Assembly: GCA_033856175.1 (NCBI GenBank)
Contig: JAWVFK010000027.1
Span: 1-64,000, forward strand
Direction: 5' to 3'
From: JAWVFK01 sp033856175
Lineage (GTDB): Bacteria > Actinomycetota > Thermoleophilia > Solirubrobacterales > 70-9
Length of the DNA stretch: 64,000 bases
Of the stretch, positions 1-8,364 are shown piece after piece; position 1 is the stretch's first letter, and each line of letters opens with the position of its first letter. A program made the position numbers and the translations under genes. The notes below the pieces were generated by a model. That model made no database searches and had not been told where the DNA came from. It worked only from the letters and a program-made list of their open reading frames with translations.

Positions 1-37
1 CGGCCGGCTGCGTGCCGCACTCTACATGAGCCCCTGA
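1..37 (+). CDS. 3' end of an upstream gene (partial)
   Basis: The frame beginning at base 2 reads GRLRAALYMSP and stops at TGA 35-37, just before the glycosyltransferase gene at 57. Eleven residues cannot identify a product. It is listed because the following gene begins only 20 bases later, which fits a co-directional cluster entering from the left. Confidence 0.35.
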   Translation, partial: GRLRAALYMSP

Positions 38-56
38 CGGTAACGTCCTTCCCGCC

Positions 57-1079
57 ATGAAGCTGATCATCCAGATCCCGTGCTTGAACGAGGAGGAAGC
101 GCTCCCCATCACGCTGGCCGACCTGCCACGCGAGCTCGACGGCTTCGAGCGCGTCGAGTGGCTCGTCATCGACGACGGATCGACTGATCGCACGCTCGAG
201 GTGGCGCGCGAGCACGGCGTCGACCACATCGTCCGGCTGACCTCCCACCAGGGGCTGGCCTCGGGCTTCCAGGCGGGCCTCGACGCTTGCCTCAAGCTCG
301 GTGCCGACGTCGTCGTCAACACCGACGCCGACAACCAGTACCGCGCCGACGACATCCCCAAGCTGGTGGCCCCCGTCCTCGCCGGTGAAGCCGACATGGT
401 CGTCGGCACCCGCGACATCGACACGATCGCCCACTTCTCACCGATCAAGCGGGCGCTGCAGCGGCTCGGCAGCTGGGTCGTCCGCCGGGCCTCGGGCACC
501 GGCGTCCCCGACACGACCTCGGGCTTCCGCGCCTACAACCGCGAGGCGGCGCTGCGCCTGCAGGTCGTCAACAAGTTCACCTACACGCTCGAGAGCCTGA
601 TCCAGGCCGGCAAGATGCTCGTCGCCGTCGACCACGTCCCGATCGCGACCAACGACAAGCTGCGCGAGTCGCGGCTCTTTCCCTCCTCCTTCTCCTACGT
701 CCGCCGTAACGCGCTGGCGATCTTCAGGGCCTACGCGATGTATGAGCCGCTGCGGGTCTTCACGATCGCCTCGATCGTCGCCCTCGTGGCTGCGGTCGCC
801 GCCTGGCTGCCGTTCATGATCGACTTCGTCCAGGGGCACGGCGGCGGCCACATCCAGTCGCTGATCCTCGGCGCCGTCCTCTTCATCGCCGGCGTCCAGC
901 TGCTGGCCCTCGGCATCGTCGGCGACGCTCTCTCCGGCCAGCGAGTGATGTCGCAGCGAATCTTCGAGCGGGTGCGGCGGATCGAGCTCAATCTCGGCAT
1001 CGAGCCGTCGCACTACGAGGCGGGCGGCCTGCGCTCGGCTCCCGAGCGACCGGAGGTCGAGAGGGTCGGCACGCGATGA
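57..1079 (+). CDS. Membrane-anchored GT2 family glycosyltransferase (polyprenyl-phosphate sugar transferase-like)
   Basis: 340 aa. The GT-A fold occupies roughly residues 1-225, with the nucleotide-binding DDGS at 39-42 and a DxD metal site (DAD) at 90-92. Two hydrophobic helices follow near 238-262 and 270-296, then a charged cytosolic tail. This layout matches DPM1/GtrB-like enzymes that move a sugar from an NDP donor onto a polyprenyl phosphate or another membrane acceptor. The stop codon overlaps the flippase start at 1076 (ATGA), so the two are co-transcribed and probably make and export a surface glycan. TAACGT at 41-46 could be a -10 box with an almost leaderless start. The exact donor and acceptor cannot be read. 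Confidence 0.88.
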   Translation: MKLIIQIPCLNEEEALPITLADLPRELDGFERVEWLVIDDGSTDRTLEVAREHGVDHIVRLTSHQGLASGFQAGLDACLKLGADVVVNTDADNQYRADDIPKLVAPVLAGEADMVVGTRDIDTIAHFSPIKRALQRLGSWVVRRASGTGVPDTTSGFRAYNREAALRLQVVNKFTYTLESLIQAGKMLVAVDHVPIATNDKLRESRLFPSSFSYVRRNALAIFRAYAMYEPLRVFTIASIVALVAAVAAWLPFMIDFVQGHGGGHIQSLILGAVLFIAGVQLLALGIVGDALSGQRVMSQRIFERVRRIELNLGIEPSHYEAGGLRSAPERPEVERVGTR

Positions 1080-2512
1080 GCACGGACGTCGCGCCCCCCG
1101 CTGAAGGGGGCGCGCCGGTCGAGGGCGTCCGGCCCGGTGTCGCCGCACGTCGCTACCGCCGCACGGCTGCCCTGCTGACGGTCGGCGTCGGGCTCACCGG
1201 GCTCGCCACCTACGTCTTCTTCGCCCTCGCCTCACACACGCTCTCGAAGAGCGACTACGGCGAGATCGTGGTCGTCTGGTCGGCGGTCTTCATCACCGTC
1301 TCGACGCTCTACCGGCCGATCGAGCAGCTGCTCTCGCGCACCGTCGCCGAGCGCCGCGCCCGCGACCAGGAGATCCGCCAGACGCTGCGGGTCGCGGCGA
1401 CGATCCAGCTCTCGCTCGCCGGCCTCTTCGCCGTGGTTGCTCTGAGCCTCCGCGGGCCGGTCGAGGATCGGCTCCTCTTCGGCAACACGACCCTGTACTG
1501 GGTCCTCGTCGCCAGCGTCCTGGCCTACGCCGGCAGCTACTTCGCCCGTGGCTACTTCGCCGGCAGCCGCCGCTTCGGCCTCTATGCCGGCCTGCTGATG
1601 GCCGAGTCGCTTTCGCGCGTGATCTTCGCGATCGCCGCCGTTATCGGCGTCAGCCACGGGCAGTCGGCGATCGCCGCCGGAATCGTCGCCGCTCCCTGCT
1701 TCAGCCTGATCGTCGTCCCGCTCGCCTTTGGCAGCCGCGCCGCCCGCCAGCCGCGAGTCCAGGAGGTGCGTGAGAAGGAGCAGCGGGGAGAGCTCAGCTC
1801 GGGGCCGGAGTTCACGCTTGCCCACGGCGGCGGCTTCGCCGCGGCGGTGCTGCTGATCATGTTCGGCGAGCAGACCCTGATCAACGCCGGCACGCTGCTG
1901 ATCAAGAGCGATGTCGGAGCCACCGGTGCAGGCTTCATATTCAACGTCCTGATGCTCGCGCGGGCGCCGCTGGTCCTCTTCCAGGCGATCTCGACGAGCC
2001 TGCTGCCCCATCTGACCAACCTTCGCTCCCGCGGCGTCAGCGGCGGTGAGGACGCCTTCCGGCTCTCGATCAAGTGGACCCTCGTCGCGGTCGCGGTGTT
2101 CTCGGCGTTGACGCTGACGATCACGGCGATCGCCGGCCCGACGCTGATGCAGGCGGCGTTCGGCAGCAAGTCCACCTACGACCGCACCGGGCTGCTGATC
2201 GTGGCCCTCGGCATGGGCCTCTATCTGGGGGCGGTGACGCTCAACCAGTCCGCCCTCGCCCGGGGCCAGGTTCGCTACTCGGCGCTCTGCTGGATGAGCT
2301 GCGCGGCGGCGTTCGTCATCTGGACGCTGCTGCCGGTGCTCGATCCCTTCCGCCGCGTCGAGATCGGCTTCGCCGGCGCCGCTGGCCTGCTCTGCGCGAT
2401 GACCTACGTGCTCTACCGGCGGCCGGGGCTCGGGCGTGCTCAGGACGTCATCCAACCAGGCTCCACCGCCGAGCTCGAAGCCAGGCTGGCCGCCGCCGAC
2501 GAGGCCAGCTAG
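1076..2512 (+). CDS. Polysaccharide/lipid-linked oligosaccharide flippase-like membrane protein
   Basis: 478 aa with about 12-14 hydrophobic helices spread over the whole length and no soluble domain. It resembles the MATE/Wzx/MurJ (MOP) exporter superfamily that flips lipid-linked sugars across the membrane. A polar loop near residues 225-250 (EVREKEQRGELSS) divides two halves, as is usual in this fold. The ATGA overlap with the preceding GT2 gene indicates translational coupling and a shared pathway. The C-terminal 20 residues are charged and Ala-rich. Substrate is unknown; assignment to Wzx rather than MurJ rests on the neighbouring glycosyltransferase. Confidence 0.82.
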   Translation: MSTDVAPPAEGGAPVEGVRPGVAARRYRRTAALLTVGVGLTGLATYVFFALASHTLSKSDYGEIVVVWSAVFITVSTLYRPIEQLLSRTVAERRARDQEIRQTLRVAATIQLSLAGLFAVVALSLRGPVEDRLLFGNTTLYWVLVASVLAYAGSYFARGYFAGSRRFGLYAGLLMAESLSRVIFAIAAVIGVSHGQSAIAAGIVAAPCFSLIVVPLAFGSRAARQPRVQEVREKEQRGELSSGPEFTLAHGGGFAAAVLLIMFGEQTLINAGTLLIKSDVGATGAGFIFNVLMLARAPLVLFQAISTSLLPHLTNLRSRGVSGGEDAFRLSIKWTLVAVAVFSALTLTITAIAGPTLMQAAFGSKSTYDRTGLLIVALGMGLYLGAVTLNQSALARGQVRYSALCWMSCAAAFVIWTLLPVLDPFRRVEIGFAGAAGLLCAMTYVLYRRPGLGRAQDVIQPGSTAELEARLAAADEAS

Positions 2513-2536
2513 TCGCCTCGCCTCGCGCCTGGATGA

Positions 2537-3625
2537 CTAGCTGGCGGCTGGGGTAAAGACCTTCTCGAGGCGGTTCATCGCCCCCGAGGTCCCCATCGCG
2601 ACCAGCACGTCACCGGGCGCCAGCTCCGTGTCGGCGGCCGGCTGCGGCAGCAGGGTGCCGTCGCGGCGGACGGCGACGATGATCGAGCCGCCGCGGATGT
2701 CCTCGATCTTCTGGCCGTTGCCGGAGCAGCCGCTGGTCACCTCGATCTCCTCCAGGCGCCACTCGGGCATGACGTCGGTGACGCCGGAGACCTGGGGATT
2801 CAGAGCCAGCCGCGCCATCACCGCGCCGCTCGCCTTGTAGGGCGAGATGACCCGGTTGGCGCCGGCCCGCTTCAGCTTCTTCTCGGAGTCCTCGACGCTG
2901 GCGCGAGCGACGATCGAGAGGTCGTCGCGCAGCTCGCGGGCGGTCAGCGTCGCGAAGATGTTCTCGGCGTCGGAGTCCATGCAGGCGATCAGCGAGCTGG
3001 CGCGATCGATCCCGGCGCGCTTGAGGATCTCGTCGTCAGACGGCGCGCCCTCGACGAACGGCGTGCCCTCCTGGGCGCAGCGCTCGCGGCTCGTCGGGTT
3101 GGTGTCGATGACGACGTAGGGCTCGCGAGAGGCGCGCAGGTCGCGGCCGACCTGACGGCCGACGCGGCCATAGCCGCAAACGAGGTGGTGGTTGGCGAGC
3201 GAGTCGATCGAGTTCTGCATCCTGCGCTCCTGAAGCAGGCCGCTGAGGTAACCGGCGACGAAGAACTCCGTCACGGTGACCAGGCTGTAGAAGAGCGTAC
3301 CCACGCCGAGGACGATGAGGACGACCTTGACGATCTGGCCGCCGAGATCGTGCGGCTCGGGGATCGAGCCGACGGTGGCGACGGTGTCGAGCGCCCAGTT
3401 GAAGCCGCGCCAGACCGAGACGTCCTCGCTGAGGACGAAGCCGATCGTGCCGGCGGCGATCAGGCCGATGATCAGCGCGAAGAGCAGCGCCAGGCGGCGC
3501 AGGAAGTGGATGATCTGGGTGCGTGCCTCGGCCGGCGTCAGGCCGGCGAGCTGGCGCGCCGCGGCCGGTGCTCGGCCCTCGCCGAGGGTCGGTGACTCGA
3601 GGGTCTGCCGCGGCGGCTCGGCCAC
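2537..3625 (-). CDS. 2TM potassium channel with C-terminal RCK (TrkA-N/TrkA-C) domains
   Basis: 362 aa from GTG 3625, chosen because upstream in-frame starts would run into rpe; this start is 10 bases after the rpe stop. A soluble leader is followed by TM1 (about residues 42-64), a pore segment (TVATVGSIPEP), TM2 (about 97-122) and a Rossmann RCK domain opening with HLVCGYGRVGRQVG. A TrkA-C domain forms the last 80 residues. Family knowledge: NAD/ATP or cation binding by the RCK ring gates K+ flux. Odd: the filter reads TVGS instead of the canonical TVGYG. Last gene of the priA-def-fmt-rpe run. Confidence 0.88.
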   Translation of the reverse strand: MAEPPRQTLESPTLGEGRAPAAARQLAGLTPAEARTQIIHFLRRLALLFALIIGLIAAGTIGFVLSEDVSVWRGFNWALDTVATVGSIPEPHDLGGQIVKVVLIVLGVGTLFYSLVTVTEFFVAGYLSGLLQERRMQNSIDSLANHHLVCGYGRVGRQVGRDLRASREPYVVIDTNPTSRERCAQEGTPFVEGAPSDDEILKRAGIDRASSLIACMDSDAENIFATLTARELRDDLSIVARASVEDSEKKLKRAGANRVISPYKASGAVMARLALNPQVSGVTDVMPEWRLEEIEVTSGCSGNGQKIEDIRGGSIIVAVRRDGTLLPQPAADTELAPGDVLVAMGTSGAMNRLEKVFTPAAS

Positions 3626-3635
3626 GCCCGCTCGG

Positions 3636-4346
3636 CTAGCCCGCGTCCGCGCCGGCGGCGGCGGCAATCGCCGTGTATGCGGCGCCGGGATCGTCCGCCC
3701 CGAAGATCGCCGACCCGGCGACAAAGACGGTGGCGCCGGCTTCGGCGACCGCAGCGGCGGTGCTCGTGTCGACGCCGCCGTCGACCTCGACCGCCGCTCC
3801 GCCGTCGAGCTCGCGCAGGCGGCGGACCTTGGCGGGAGAGGAGGCGATGAACGGCTGTCCGCCCCAGCCCGGGTTGACGGTCATGCAGAGCAGCAGGTCG
3901 GCGGCGCCGGCAAGCTCGGCCGCCGCCTCGACCGGCGTGCCGGGATTCAGCGCGAGGCCGGCGAGGCAGCCCAGCTCGCGGATCGCCGCCAGCGTCCGGT
4001 TGACGTGGGCGGTCGCCTCGGCGTGGACCGTGATGCAGTCGGCGCCGGCCTTTGCGAACTCCTCGATCTGCGCCTCGGGCCGCTCGATCATCAGATGGAC
4101 GTCGAGGGCGCCGCCGGCGTCGTGGACCTGGTCGGCGATCGCCGCGGCGATCAGCGGGCCGATCGTGATCGGCGGGACGAAGTGCCCGTCCATGACGTCG
4201 ACGTGGATGACCCGCGCGCCGGCATCCATCACCTCGGCGACCTGGGCGCCGAGCCGGCCGAAGTCCGCCGAAAGGATCGACGGCGCCACCCGGCGGCTCT
4301 CGAATAGGGCCTTGGCGGAGGACGAGGGTTGTGAGCCGGTCTCCAT
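3636..4346 (-). CDS. rpe: Ribulose-phosphate 3-epimerase
   Basis: 236 aa TIM barrel interconverting ribulose-5-phosphate and xylulose-5-phosphate in the pentose phosphate pathway. Hallmarks in order: APSILSADFGRLG near residue 20, HVDVMDGHFVPPITIGP (metal-binding His/Asp), VHAEA, MTVNPGWGGQPFI, and the phosphate-binding VEVDGGVDTST followed by VFVAGSAIFG. I start at ATG 4346 (METGSQPS) because 69 further in-frame codons upstream overlap the zinc-ribbon gene and have no homology. The N-terminus carries about 18 extra residues relative to the common 220-aa family. Embedded in the def-fmt run, a frequent actinobacterial arrangement. Confidence 0.95.
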   Translation of the reverse strand: METGSQPSSSAKALFESRRVAPSILSADFGRLGAQVAEVMDAGARVIHVDVMDGHFVPPITIGPLIAAAIADQVHDAGGALDVHLMIERPEAQIEEFAKAGADCITVHAEATAHVNRTLAAIRELGCLAGLALNPGTPVEAAAELAGAADLLLCMTVNPGWGGQPFIASSPAKVRRLRELDGGAAVEVDGGVDTSTAAAVAEAGATVFVAGSAIFGADDPGAAYTAIAAAAGADAG

Positions 4347-4357
4347 CGGGGGTCCGT

Positions 4358-4597
4358 TCAGATCGGCCGGAGCATCGAGTGCCGGCAGTGTTGGCAGATC
4401 ATGTCCTCGGTCCGGCTGAGGCGCGCGATCGTCTGGTGTGAGCCGCAGTTCGGGCACTGCGAGACGAGCTCGTAGCGGCGGAGACAGTACACGCAGCGAA
4501 AGCGGCCGGGCAGGTTGGTCGGGCGCAGCCAGGGCTCGTTGCAGCCCGGGCACGTCGGCACCGGCAGCTCGGCGCGCTTATCGGCTGGCTTGGCCAC
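4358..4597 (-). CDS. Small double zinc-ribbon protein
   Basis: 79 aa with eight cysteines in four CxxC knuckles (CPGC, CVYC, CPNC, CQHC) plus scattered His, enough for two zinc ribbons. No catalytic domain. The GTG start has a strong GGGAGGA eight bases upstream. It sits between fmt (4 bases) and rpe (11 bases), so it is co-translated with protein-maturation genes. Zinc ribbons of this sort commonly bind RNA, ribosomes or RNA polymerase, but nothing here decides the partner, so the function is unknown. Confidence 0.8.
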   Translation of the reverse strand: MAKPADKRAELPVPTCPGCNEPWLRPTNLPGRFRCVYCLRRYELVSQCPNCGSHQTIARLSRTEDMICQHCRHSMLRPI

Positions 4598-4601
4598 GGC
4601 G

Positions 4602-5534
4602 CTAATCCTCCCGCATGGCGGCGAGTCGCGGCAGCGGGCGGCCGCGCAGGAGCTCGGCGGCGTCCATCTCGCGCCCGCCCGGCGGCTGCAGGCGCTCGAT
4701 TCGCAGCCCTCCCTCGCCGCAGGCCAGCCACAGCGCGCCCTCGTCCTCCGACATCGCTCCCGGCCGATCGACGGCTCCGTCCCTGCTCTCGGCGCGCACC
4801 CTGCGCACGCCGAGCCGCTCGCCGTCCTCGAGCTCGAGATAGGCGCCGATGTGCGGCGTCAGCGCTCGCACCTGGCGCGCGAGCTCGGCGGCCGGGCGCC
4901 GCGGATCGAGCCGCCGATCGACGGCGCCGATCTTCTCGGCGTAGGTCGCGGCAGCCCCGTCCTGTTGCTCGAACTCGAGCGCTCCGGCGGCGGCGAGGTC
5001 GAGGGCGCGGACGATCAGCTCGCCGCCGAGCTCGGCGAGCCGATCGGACAGCGAGCCGAAGTCGTCGTCGTCGCGGATCGGCACGGCCTCGCGCAGCGCC
5101 ACCGGGCCGGCGTCGAGCTCTGCAGCGAGGCGCATAACCGTGACGCCCGTCTCGTCGTCGCCGGCCATGATCGCCCGCTCGATCGGCGCCGCGCCGCGCC
5201 AGCGCGGCAGCAGCGAGGGATGGACGTTGAGGATCGGCGGCCCGGCGAGCAGCTCGGCGCCGATCATCTGGCCGAAGGCGCAGAGCACCGGCGCCTCGGC
5301 CTGCTCGGCGCCGATCCGCGCCAGCGCCGCGGGGTCGTTGACGCTGGCGACCTGCAGCAGCTCGAGCCCGAGCTCGCGCGCCGTCTCGGCGACCGGCGGC
5401 GAGCCGAGCCGGCGGCCACGGCCCTGCGGTCGGTCGGGCGGCGTCACCACGAGGGAGGGGCGATGCGGCGAGCCGGCGAGCCGGCGCAGAACCTGGGCCG
5501 CGTACTCGGATGTGCCGAGATAGACGGTCTTCAG
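4602..5534 (-). CDS. fmt: Methionyl-tRNA formyltransferase, probable CTG start
   Basis: 310 aa enzyme that formylates initiator Met-tRNA using 10-formyl-THF. The formyl-THF site NVHPSLLPRWRGAAPIERAI and downstream TGVTVMRL are intact. The first ATG/GTG/TTG candidate, GTG 5450, would delete the first Rossmann strand. Reading upstream in frame gives LKTVYLGTSEYAAQV, which aligns with the universal Fmt N-terminus and begins at CTG 5534. An AGAGG lies four bases before it, and the def stop is seven bases upstream. I therefore call CTG as the start, giving a family-typical length. Partner of def immediately upstream. Confidence 0.9.
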   Translation of the reverse strand: MKTVYLGTSEYAAQVLRRLAGSPHRPSLVVTPPDRPQGRGRRLGSPPVAETARELGLELLQVASVNDPAALARIGAEQAEAPVLCAFGQMIGAELLAGPPILNVHPSLLPRWRGAAPIERAIMAGDDETGVTVMRLAAELDAGPVALREAVPIRDDDDFGSLSDRLAELGGELIVRALDLAAAGALEFEQQDGAAATYAEKIGAVDRRLDPRRPAAELARQVRALTPHIGAYLELEDGERLGVRRVRAESRDGAVDRPGAMSEDEGALWLACGEGGLRIERLQPPGGREMDAAELLRGRPLPRLAAMRED

Positions 5535-5541
5535 GGCGCCT

Positions 5542-6195
5542 CTATGCCTCGATCTCGTGGTGTTCGATCGCCGGGCGCCACGAGCGCCCCTCGCGCAGCG
5601 CCCGCAGCGCCTCCTTGCGCTGCTCGCGCTCGGTGCGGTCGAGGATCAGCACGCCGTCGAGGTGGTCGATCTCGTGCTGGATGACGCGGGCCTCGAGCCC
5701 TGAGGCCTCGATCGTCAACGTGGCTCCCTCCGCATCCTGGGCGAGGACACGAGCGTGCAGCGGCCGCTCGACGTCGACGACGATCCCGGGAAGGCTGAGG
5801 CAGCCCTCCTCGGCGAGCTCGAGATCGTCGGAGAGCCAGTCGATCCGCGGGTTGACCAGCGCCGTCGCCGGCGCGTCGCGGCCGGCCTGAAGGACGAGGA
5901 CGCGGTGCATGATCCCCAGCTGCGTCGCCGCCAGGCCGACTCCGAGGCCGTCGCGCATGATCGCCACCATGTGGCCGATCTCCTCGGCGAGGGCGCCGTC
6001 GAAGCTCGTCACCGGGCTCGCCGGCGACTTCAGCACCGGATCGCCGAACTTGCGCACCTGGGAGAGCGCGGCCTCACGGCGCTCGAGCAGCTCGGGGTCG
6101 AGCTCGCGCTCGAGATCGCCGGCGTCGCCGGCCGGCTCGTCGGCCGTCTCCTCGAGCGCCTCCTCGACTGTCTCCTGGGCGGGTTCCTCGCTCAC
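5542..6195 (-). CDS. def: Peptide deformylase
   Basis: 217 aa metalloenzyme removing the N-formyl group from nascent proteins. All three family motifs are present: GVGLAATQLG, EEGCLSLPG (Cys ligand) and QHEIDHLDG (two His ligands and the catalytic Glu). The N-terminus carries an unusual acidic stretch of about 45 residues rich in Glu, Ala and Asp before the usual VRKFGDPVL start. The GTG start lies seven bases after TAGACT, so the message is probably leaderless. Followed seven bases later by fmt, the classic def-fmt pair. Confidence 0.96.
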   Translation of the reverse strand: MSEEPAQETVEEALEETADEPAGDAGDLERELDPELLERREAALSQVRKFGDPVLKSPASPVTSFDGALAEEIGHMVAIMRDGLGVGLAATQLGIMHRVLVLQAGRDAPATALVNPRIDWLSDDLELAEEGCLSLPGIVVDVERPLHARVLAQDAEGATLTIEASGLEARVIQHEIDHLDGVLILDRTEREQRKEALRALREGRSWRPAIEHHEIEA

Positions 6196-6202
6196 CGGGC
6201 CG

Positions 6203-6208
6203 AGTCTA
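6203..6208 (-). promoter_or_regulatory. -10 box of leaderless def transcript
   Basis: TAGACT (TANNNT) lies exactly 7 nt before the GTG start of def, placing the predicted first transcribed base at the start codon. No Shine-Dalgarno is present. I see no convincing -35. Confidence 0.55.
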
Positions 6209-6254
6209 GTGACAGCTTTTCGCCAGCCAGCGGTATCGGAGCCGAGCAGGGCCG

Positions 6255-8279
6255 CTACTGCGGGTCGACGTCCACCGCGACGGCGACGCCGCGCAGCGCG
6301 CCGCCCTTCGAGGCCGCTTCGACGGCGGCGCGCGTCGCCGCCACGGCGCCGGTGCGATCCGACGTCTTGATCAGCAGCTGGCGACGGTGGCGGCCGCCCA
6401 CCTTGAACAGCGGCGCCGGGCCGAGCAGCTCGGCGCCCGGCGGATCGCCGAACAGCTCGCGTACCCTCGCCGCCGCCCGCTCGAGACGCTCCTCGTCGGC
6501 CGCCGCGAGGCCGATCTGGATCAGGTGCGAGAACGGCGGGTAACGCAGCGTCTTGCGCCGCTCGAGCTCACCGAGCAGGAAACCGGGGGCGTCGTGGTGG
6601 GCGGCGGCGGCGATGCTCGGCGCATCGGGAGCCAGCGTCTGAACCATGACCCTCCCCCCCGCCTCGCCGCGGCCCGAGCGGCCGGCGAGCTGGGCGACGA
6701 GAGCGAACGTGCGCTCCTCGGCGCGGAAGTCGGGAAAGCGCAGCGTCGCGTCGGCGTCGAGGACCACGCTCAGCACGACATCGGGGAAGTCGTGGCCCTT
6801 GGCGACCATCTGGGTACCAACCAGCACCCCGGCAGGCGCCGCCTCGAAGTCGCCGAGGATCTTCTCGTGAGCGCCGCGCCGCGCCGCCGCGTCGGAGTCG
6901 AGGCGAAACACCGGCAGCGGGTCGAGCAGCTCGCGGATCACGGCCTCGACCCGCTCGGTGCCGGCGCCCCGCCGAGTCAGCGCCGTCGAGCCGCACTCGC
7001 CGCAGGCGGCGGGCATCTCCTCGGCATGGCCGCAGTGATGGCAGCGCAGCGACCCCGCCTCGACGGCATCGCTGGCGGCCCGGCGACGCGGCCGATGGAC
7101 GACGAGCGAGACGTCGCAGTTCGGGCAGCCCCAGTGATGCCCGCAGGAGCGGCAGCTGAGATGGGCGGCGAAGCCGCGCCGGTTGACCATCACGATCGCC
7201 TTGGCGCGCCGGTCGCGGACCTCGCCGAGCGCCCGCGCGGTCACCGGGTGAACCGGGCCCGATCCCTCGCCGCGCATGTCGACGATCTCGACCTCGGGCA
7301 TCTGCAGCGAGTCGACCCGCCGCGGCAGCTCGATCCGCTCCAGCGCCAGCCAGCTCTCGGGCCGCGGCGTCGCCGTCCCGGCGACCAGCGCCGCCCCCGC
7401 CTGCTGCGCCCGGCGCCAAGCGACCGTCCTGGCGTCGTAGCGAGGATCTGACTCCTGCTTGTAGGAGGCGTCGTGCTCCTCGTCGATGACGATCAGCCCA
7501 AGATCTCGAACGGGAGCGAACACAGCTGACCGCGGGCCGACGGCGACCACCGCCTCCCCCTGCCGAAGCCGGCGCCACTCCCTGTAGCGCTCGCCCTCAG
7601 CCATCGCCGAATGCAGCAACGCCACCCGATCACCGAGCCGCCGCCTGAAGCGGGCGACCGTCTGCGGCGTCAATCCGATCTCCGGCACCAACACGATCGC
7701 CCCCCGGCCGCGCGCAATCGTCGCCTCCGCCGCCGCGATATAGACCTCGGTCTTCCCCGACCCGGTCACCCCATGCAGCAGCAGCCGCCGCTCGCTCGCC
7801 GAGCCACCGTCCAGCGCCAACTCGATTCGAGCGATAGCGGCCCGCTGCTCATCGGTGAGCGCCACCGCCGTCCCAGACGTCGGCAGGTCCTTGATCCCAG
7901 CTTCCGGTTCGCCCGCATCGACCCGCCGCTGTCGCATCGTCCCATCCCGCTTGAGCCGCCCCATGGTCCCCGGCGGCAGCACCAGCTGCAGCCCTCGCGA
8001 AGGAGTGGAGCAGTACTCCCGGGCCACCCAGAGCCCGAGCCGCACGAGCTCGGCCGGCACCCCGGCCTCGAGAGCCTCCAACGGCTCCGCCAGCCGCTCC
8101 GGCGCCAAATCGCTCGTCTCGGCAATCTCGACAACCACGCCGAGCAACCGCTGCCGCCCAAACGGCACCCGCAGGACGCTGCCGACCCCGACGTCGCCCA
8201 GCTGCTCGGTGAGGCGGTAGTCGAACGGCCCACGCAGGGCACGCGCACTCGTGAGCGGCTCAACCTTCGCGATCGCCAT
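6255..8279 (-). CDS. priA: Primosomal protein N' (PriA replication-restart helicase)
   Basis: 674 aa. The N-terminal 3'-DNA-binding domain (about 1-105) is followed by an SF2 helicase with Walker A GVTGSGKTEVY, DEEH box (VIDEEHDASYKQ) and helicase motif VGTQMVAKGHDFP. A Cys cluster (CRSCGHHWGCPNC, CHHCGH, CGECGS) forms the two zinc sites typical of PriA. Length is slightly short of E. coli PriA (732), as in other actinobacteria, many of which carry a degenerate PriA. Here Walker A and DEEH look intact, so it may be a working helicase. First gene of the minus run. Confidence 0.95.
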   Translation of the reverse strand: MAIAKVEPLTSARALRGPFDYRLTEQLGDVGVGSVLRVPFGRQRLLGVVVEIAETSDLAPERLAEPLEALEAGVPAELVRLGLWVAREYCSTPSRGLQLVLPPGTMGRLKRDGTMRQRRVDAGEPEAGIKDLPTSGTAVALTDEQRAAIARIELALDGGSASERRLLLHGVTGSGKTEVYIAAAEATIARGRGAIVLVPEIGLTPQTVARFRRRLGDRVALLHSAMAEGERYREWRRLRQGEAVVAVGPRSAVFAPVRDLGLIVIDEEHDASYKQESDPRYDARTVAWRRAQQAGAALVAGTATPRPESWLALERIELPRRVDSLQMPEVEIVDMRGEGSGPVHPVTARALGEVRDRRAKAIVMVNRRGFAAHLSCRSCGHHWGCPNCDVSLVVHRPRRRAASDAVEAGSLRCHHCGHAEEMPAACGECGSTALTRRGAGTERVEAVIRELLDPLPVFRLDSDAAARRGAHEKILGDFEAAPAGVLVGTQMVAKGHDFPDVVLSVVLDADATLRFPDFRAEERTFALVAQLAGRSGRGEAGGRVMVQTLAPDAPSIAAAAHHDAPGFLLGELERRKTLRYPPFSHLIQIGLAAADEERLERAAARVRELFGDPPGAELLGPAPLFKVGGRHRRQLLIKTSDRTGAVAATRAAVEAASKGGALRGVAVAVDVDPQ

Positions 8280-8285
8280 GCCGCC

Positions 8286-8291
8286 AAGTTA
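8286..8291 (-). promoter_or_regulatory. -10 box of leaderless priA transcript
   Basis: TAACTT (TANNNT) six bases before the priA ATG at 8279, with no ribosome-binding site between them. Confidence 0.45.
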
Positions 8292-8364
8292 GGCCGCAGC
8301 GCGGACGCGGCTCGACCCGGCAACGAGGGTCGAGACTTGCCAGGACGCTCGTTGCGCGGTATGT

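Noticed and set aside
1232..2455. Large opposite-strand open frame inside the flippase gene
   Set aside because: Arg/Asp-rich composition of a GC shadow frame; no domain.
3626..3724. Longer N-terminus for the K+ channel
   Set aside because: It would overlap rpe by about 90 bases; GTG 3625 fits the spacing.
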